Source of the DNA: Prevotella sp.
GTDB lineage: Bacteria; Bacteroidota; Bacteroidia; Bacteroidales; Bacteroidaceae
DNA length: 64,000 bases
Reading direction: 5' to 3'
Assembly: GCA_017428055.1 (NCBI GenBank)
Contig: JAFRRN010000099.1
Span: 30,623-94,622 of the forward strand
How positions within the stretch are numbered: position 1 is the first letter of the stretch; every line of letters begins with the position of its first letter. The notes beneath the pieces are model-generated. The model searched no databases and was not told the origin of the DNA. It saw only the letters and a list, made by a program, of their open reading frames with translations. This document shows, in pieces, positions 63,712 through 64,000 of this stretch. Position numbers and translations under genes: made by a program.

Positions 63712-63942
63712 TCATGGCAAATGTAGTCATTTCCCTCTTTTCATGACTCCATCGCTCTCATATTAGATTTTCGTCACAAAGTTACTTTTTTTCTTCGGAC
63801 AAATGCACCTTTTGAATGAGAAATGTTGTTTTGGAACAATCGTGTCCTAAATAAATTTCAAAAAAGTGAAGGTAGTTGTTTACATTAAGGTAAAAATTCT
63901 TACTTTAGTGGTTGATTAAAACAAAACAAAACAGCTTCCTTC

Positions 63943-64000
63943 ATGGCAAAGATAACACTATTCGCCCAGGTAATCCAAAAATTACCGAAAGAATTAATCA
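63943..64000 (+). mobile_element. Start of IS4-family-like transposase, cut by window edge
   Basis: From ATG 63943 the frame reads MAKITLFAQVIQKLPKELI to the edge. This opening resembles the N-terminal (DUF4372-type) region of IS4-family transposases common in Bacteroidales. Only 19 residues are visible, so the family call is tentative. The non-coding 63712-63942 upstream probably holds the left end of the element; its exact terminal repeat cannot be set without the right end. Confidence 0.5.

Overview
The window reads as a chromosomal segment of a gut-type Bacteroidales bacterium, most likely a Prevotellaceae member. The reasons are Bacteroidetes-type promoters (TAnnTTTG -7 boxes), many secreted proteins with BspA-type leucine-rich repeats, short C-terminal GIYI-NGKK-type tails, a BtuB-like TonB receptor with the long Bacteroidales leader, and plant-pectin glycoside hydrolases. 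Base composition is moderate in GC except for a clearly AT-rich island at about 46.0-49.3 kb.

Layout. 1-2 kb: 5' part of an MmeI-like fused restriction-methylation gene that runs off the left edge. 2.1-2.5 kb: a dispersed palindromic intergenic repeat with a second copy at 38.7-39.1 kb. 2.8-7.9 kb: secreted proteins (dockerin-like/FISUMP-like protein, a 1362-residue BspA-type LRR protein, a small Gly/Asp-rich peptide). 8.1-14.1 kb: housekeeping block ftsY, rimO, two HU-family genes (the second a predicted membrane-anchored HU), lepA and a Crp/Fnr regulator. 14.2-22.7 kb: a PL1 pectate lyase, malic enzyme maeB, a secreted beta-helix protein and a flavodoxin lipoprotein.

22.8-38.6 kb is a compact minus-strand operon of six large secreted enzymes: GH43-sialidase-like-(alpha/alpha)6 fusion, STN-esterase, GH95, GH140, GH78-sialidase-like fusion, GH2. 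This set matches the enzyme inventory known for rhamnogalacturonan-II. It has no SusC/SusD pair and no sensor in the window. Two of its genes carry short-period tandem/inverted repeat elements inserted in frame. Fucose isomerase and permease (40.3-43.4 kb) would use the released L-fucose.

44.0-53.9 kb is the most unusual part. It starts with a strong promoter and a probable free-standing structured RNA of about 320 nt. Then come five same-strand genes: a secreted coiled-coil protein, a DUF4384 protein, two AT-rich membrane proteins and a secreted LRR-caspase fusion. A small conserved gene and a VapBC-like pair lie between these and a CHASE2 membrane sensor followed by a FecR-like/transglutaminase-like protein. 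I read this as a candidate envelope-located caspase/CHASE2 system that I cannot match to a described pathway.

53.9-64 kb: BtuB-like receptor, two tandem long-chain acyl-CoA synthetase paralogues, radA, an ABC-F ATPase, a truncated RhuM-family gene, and the start of an IS4-like transposase at the right edge.
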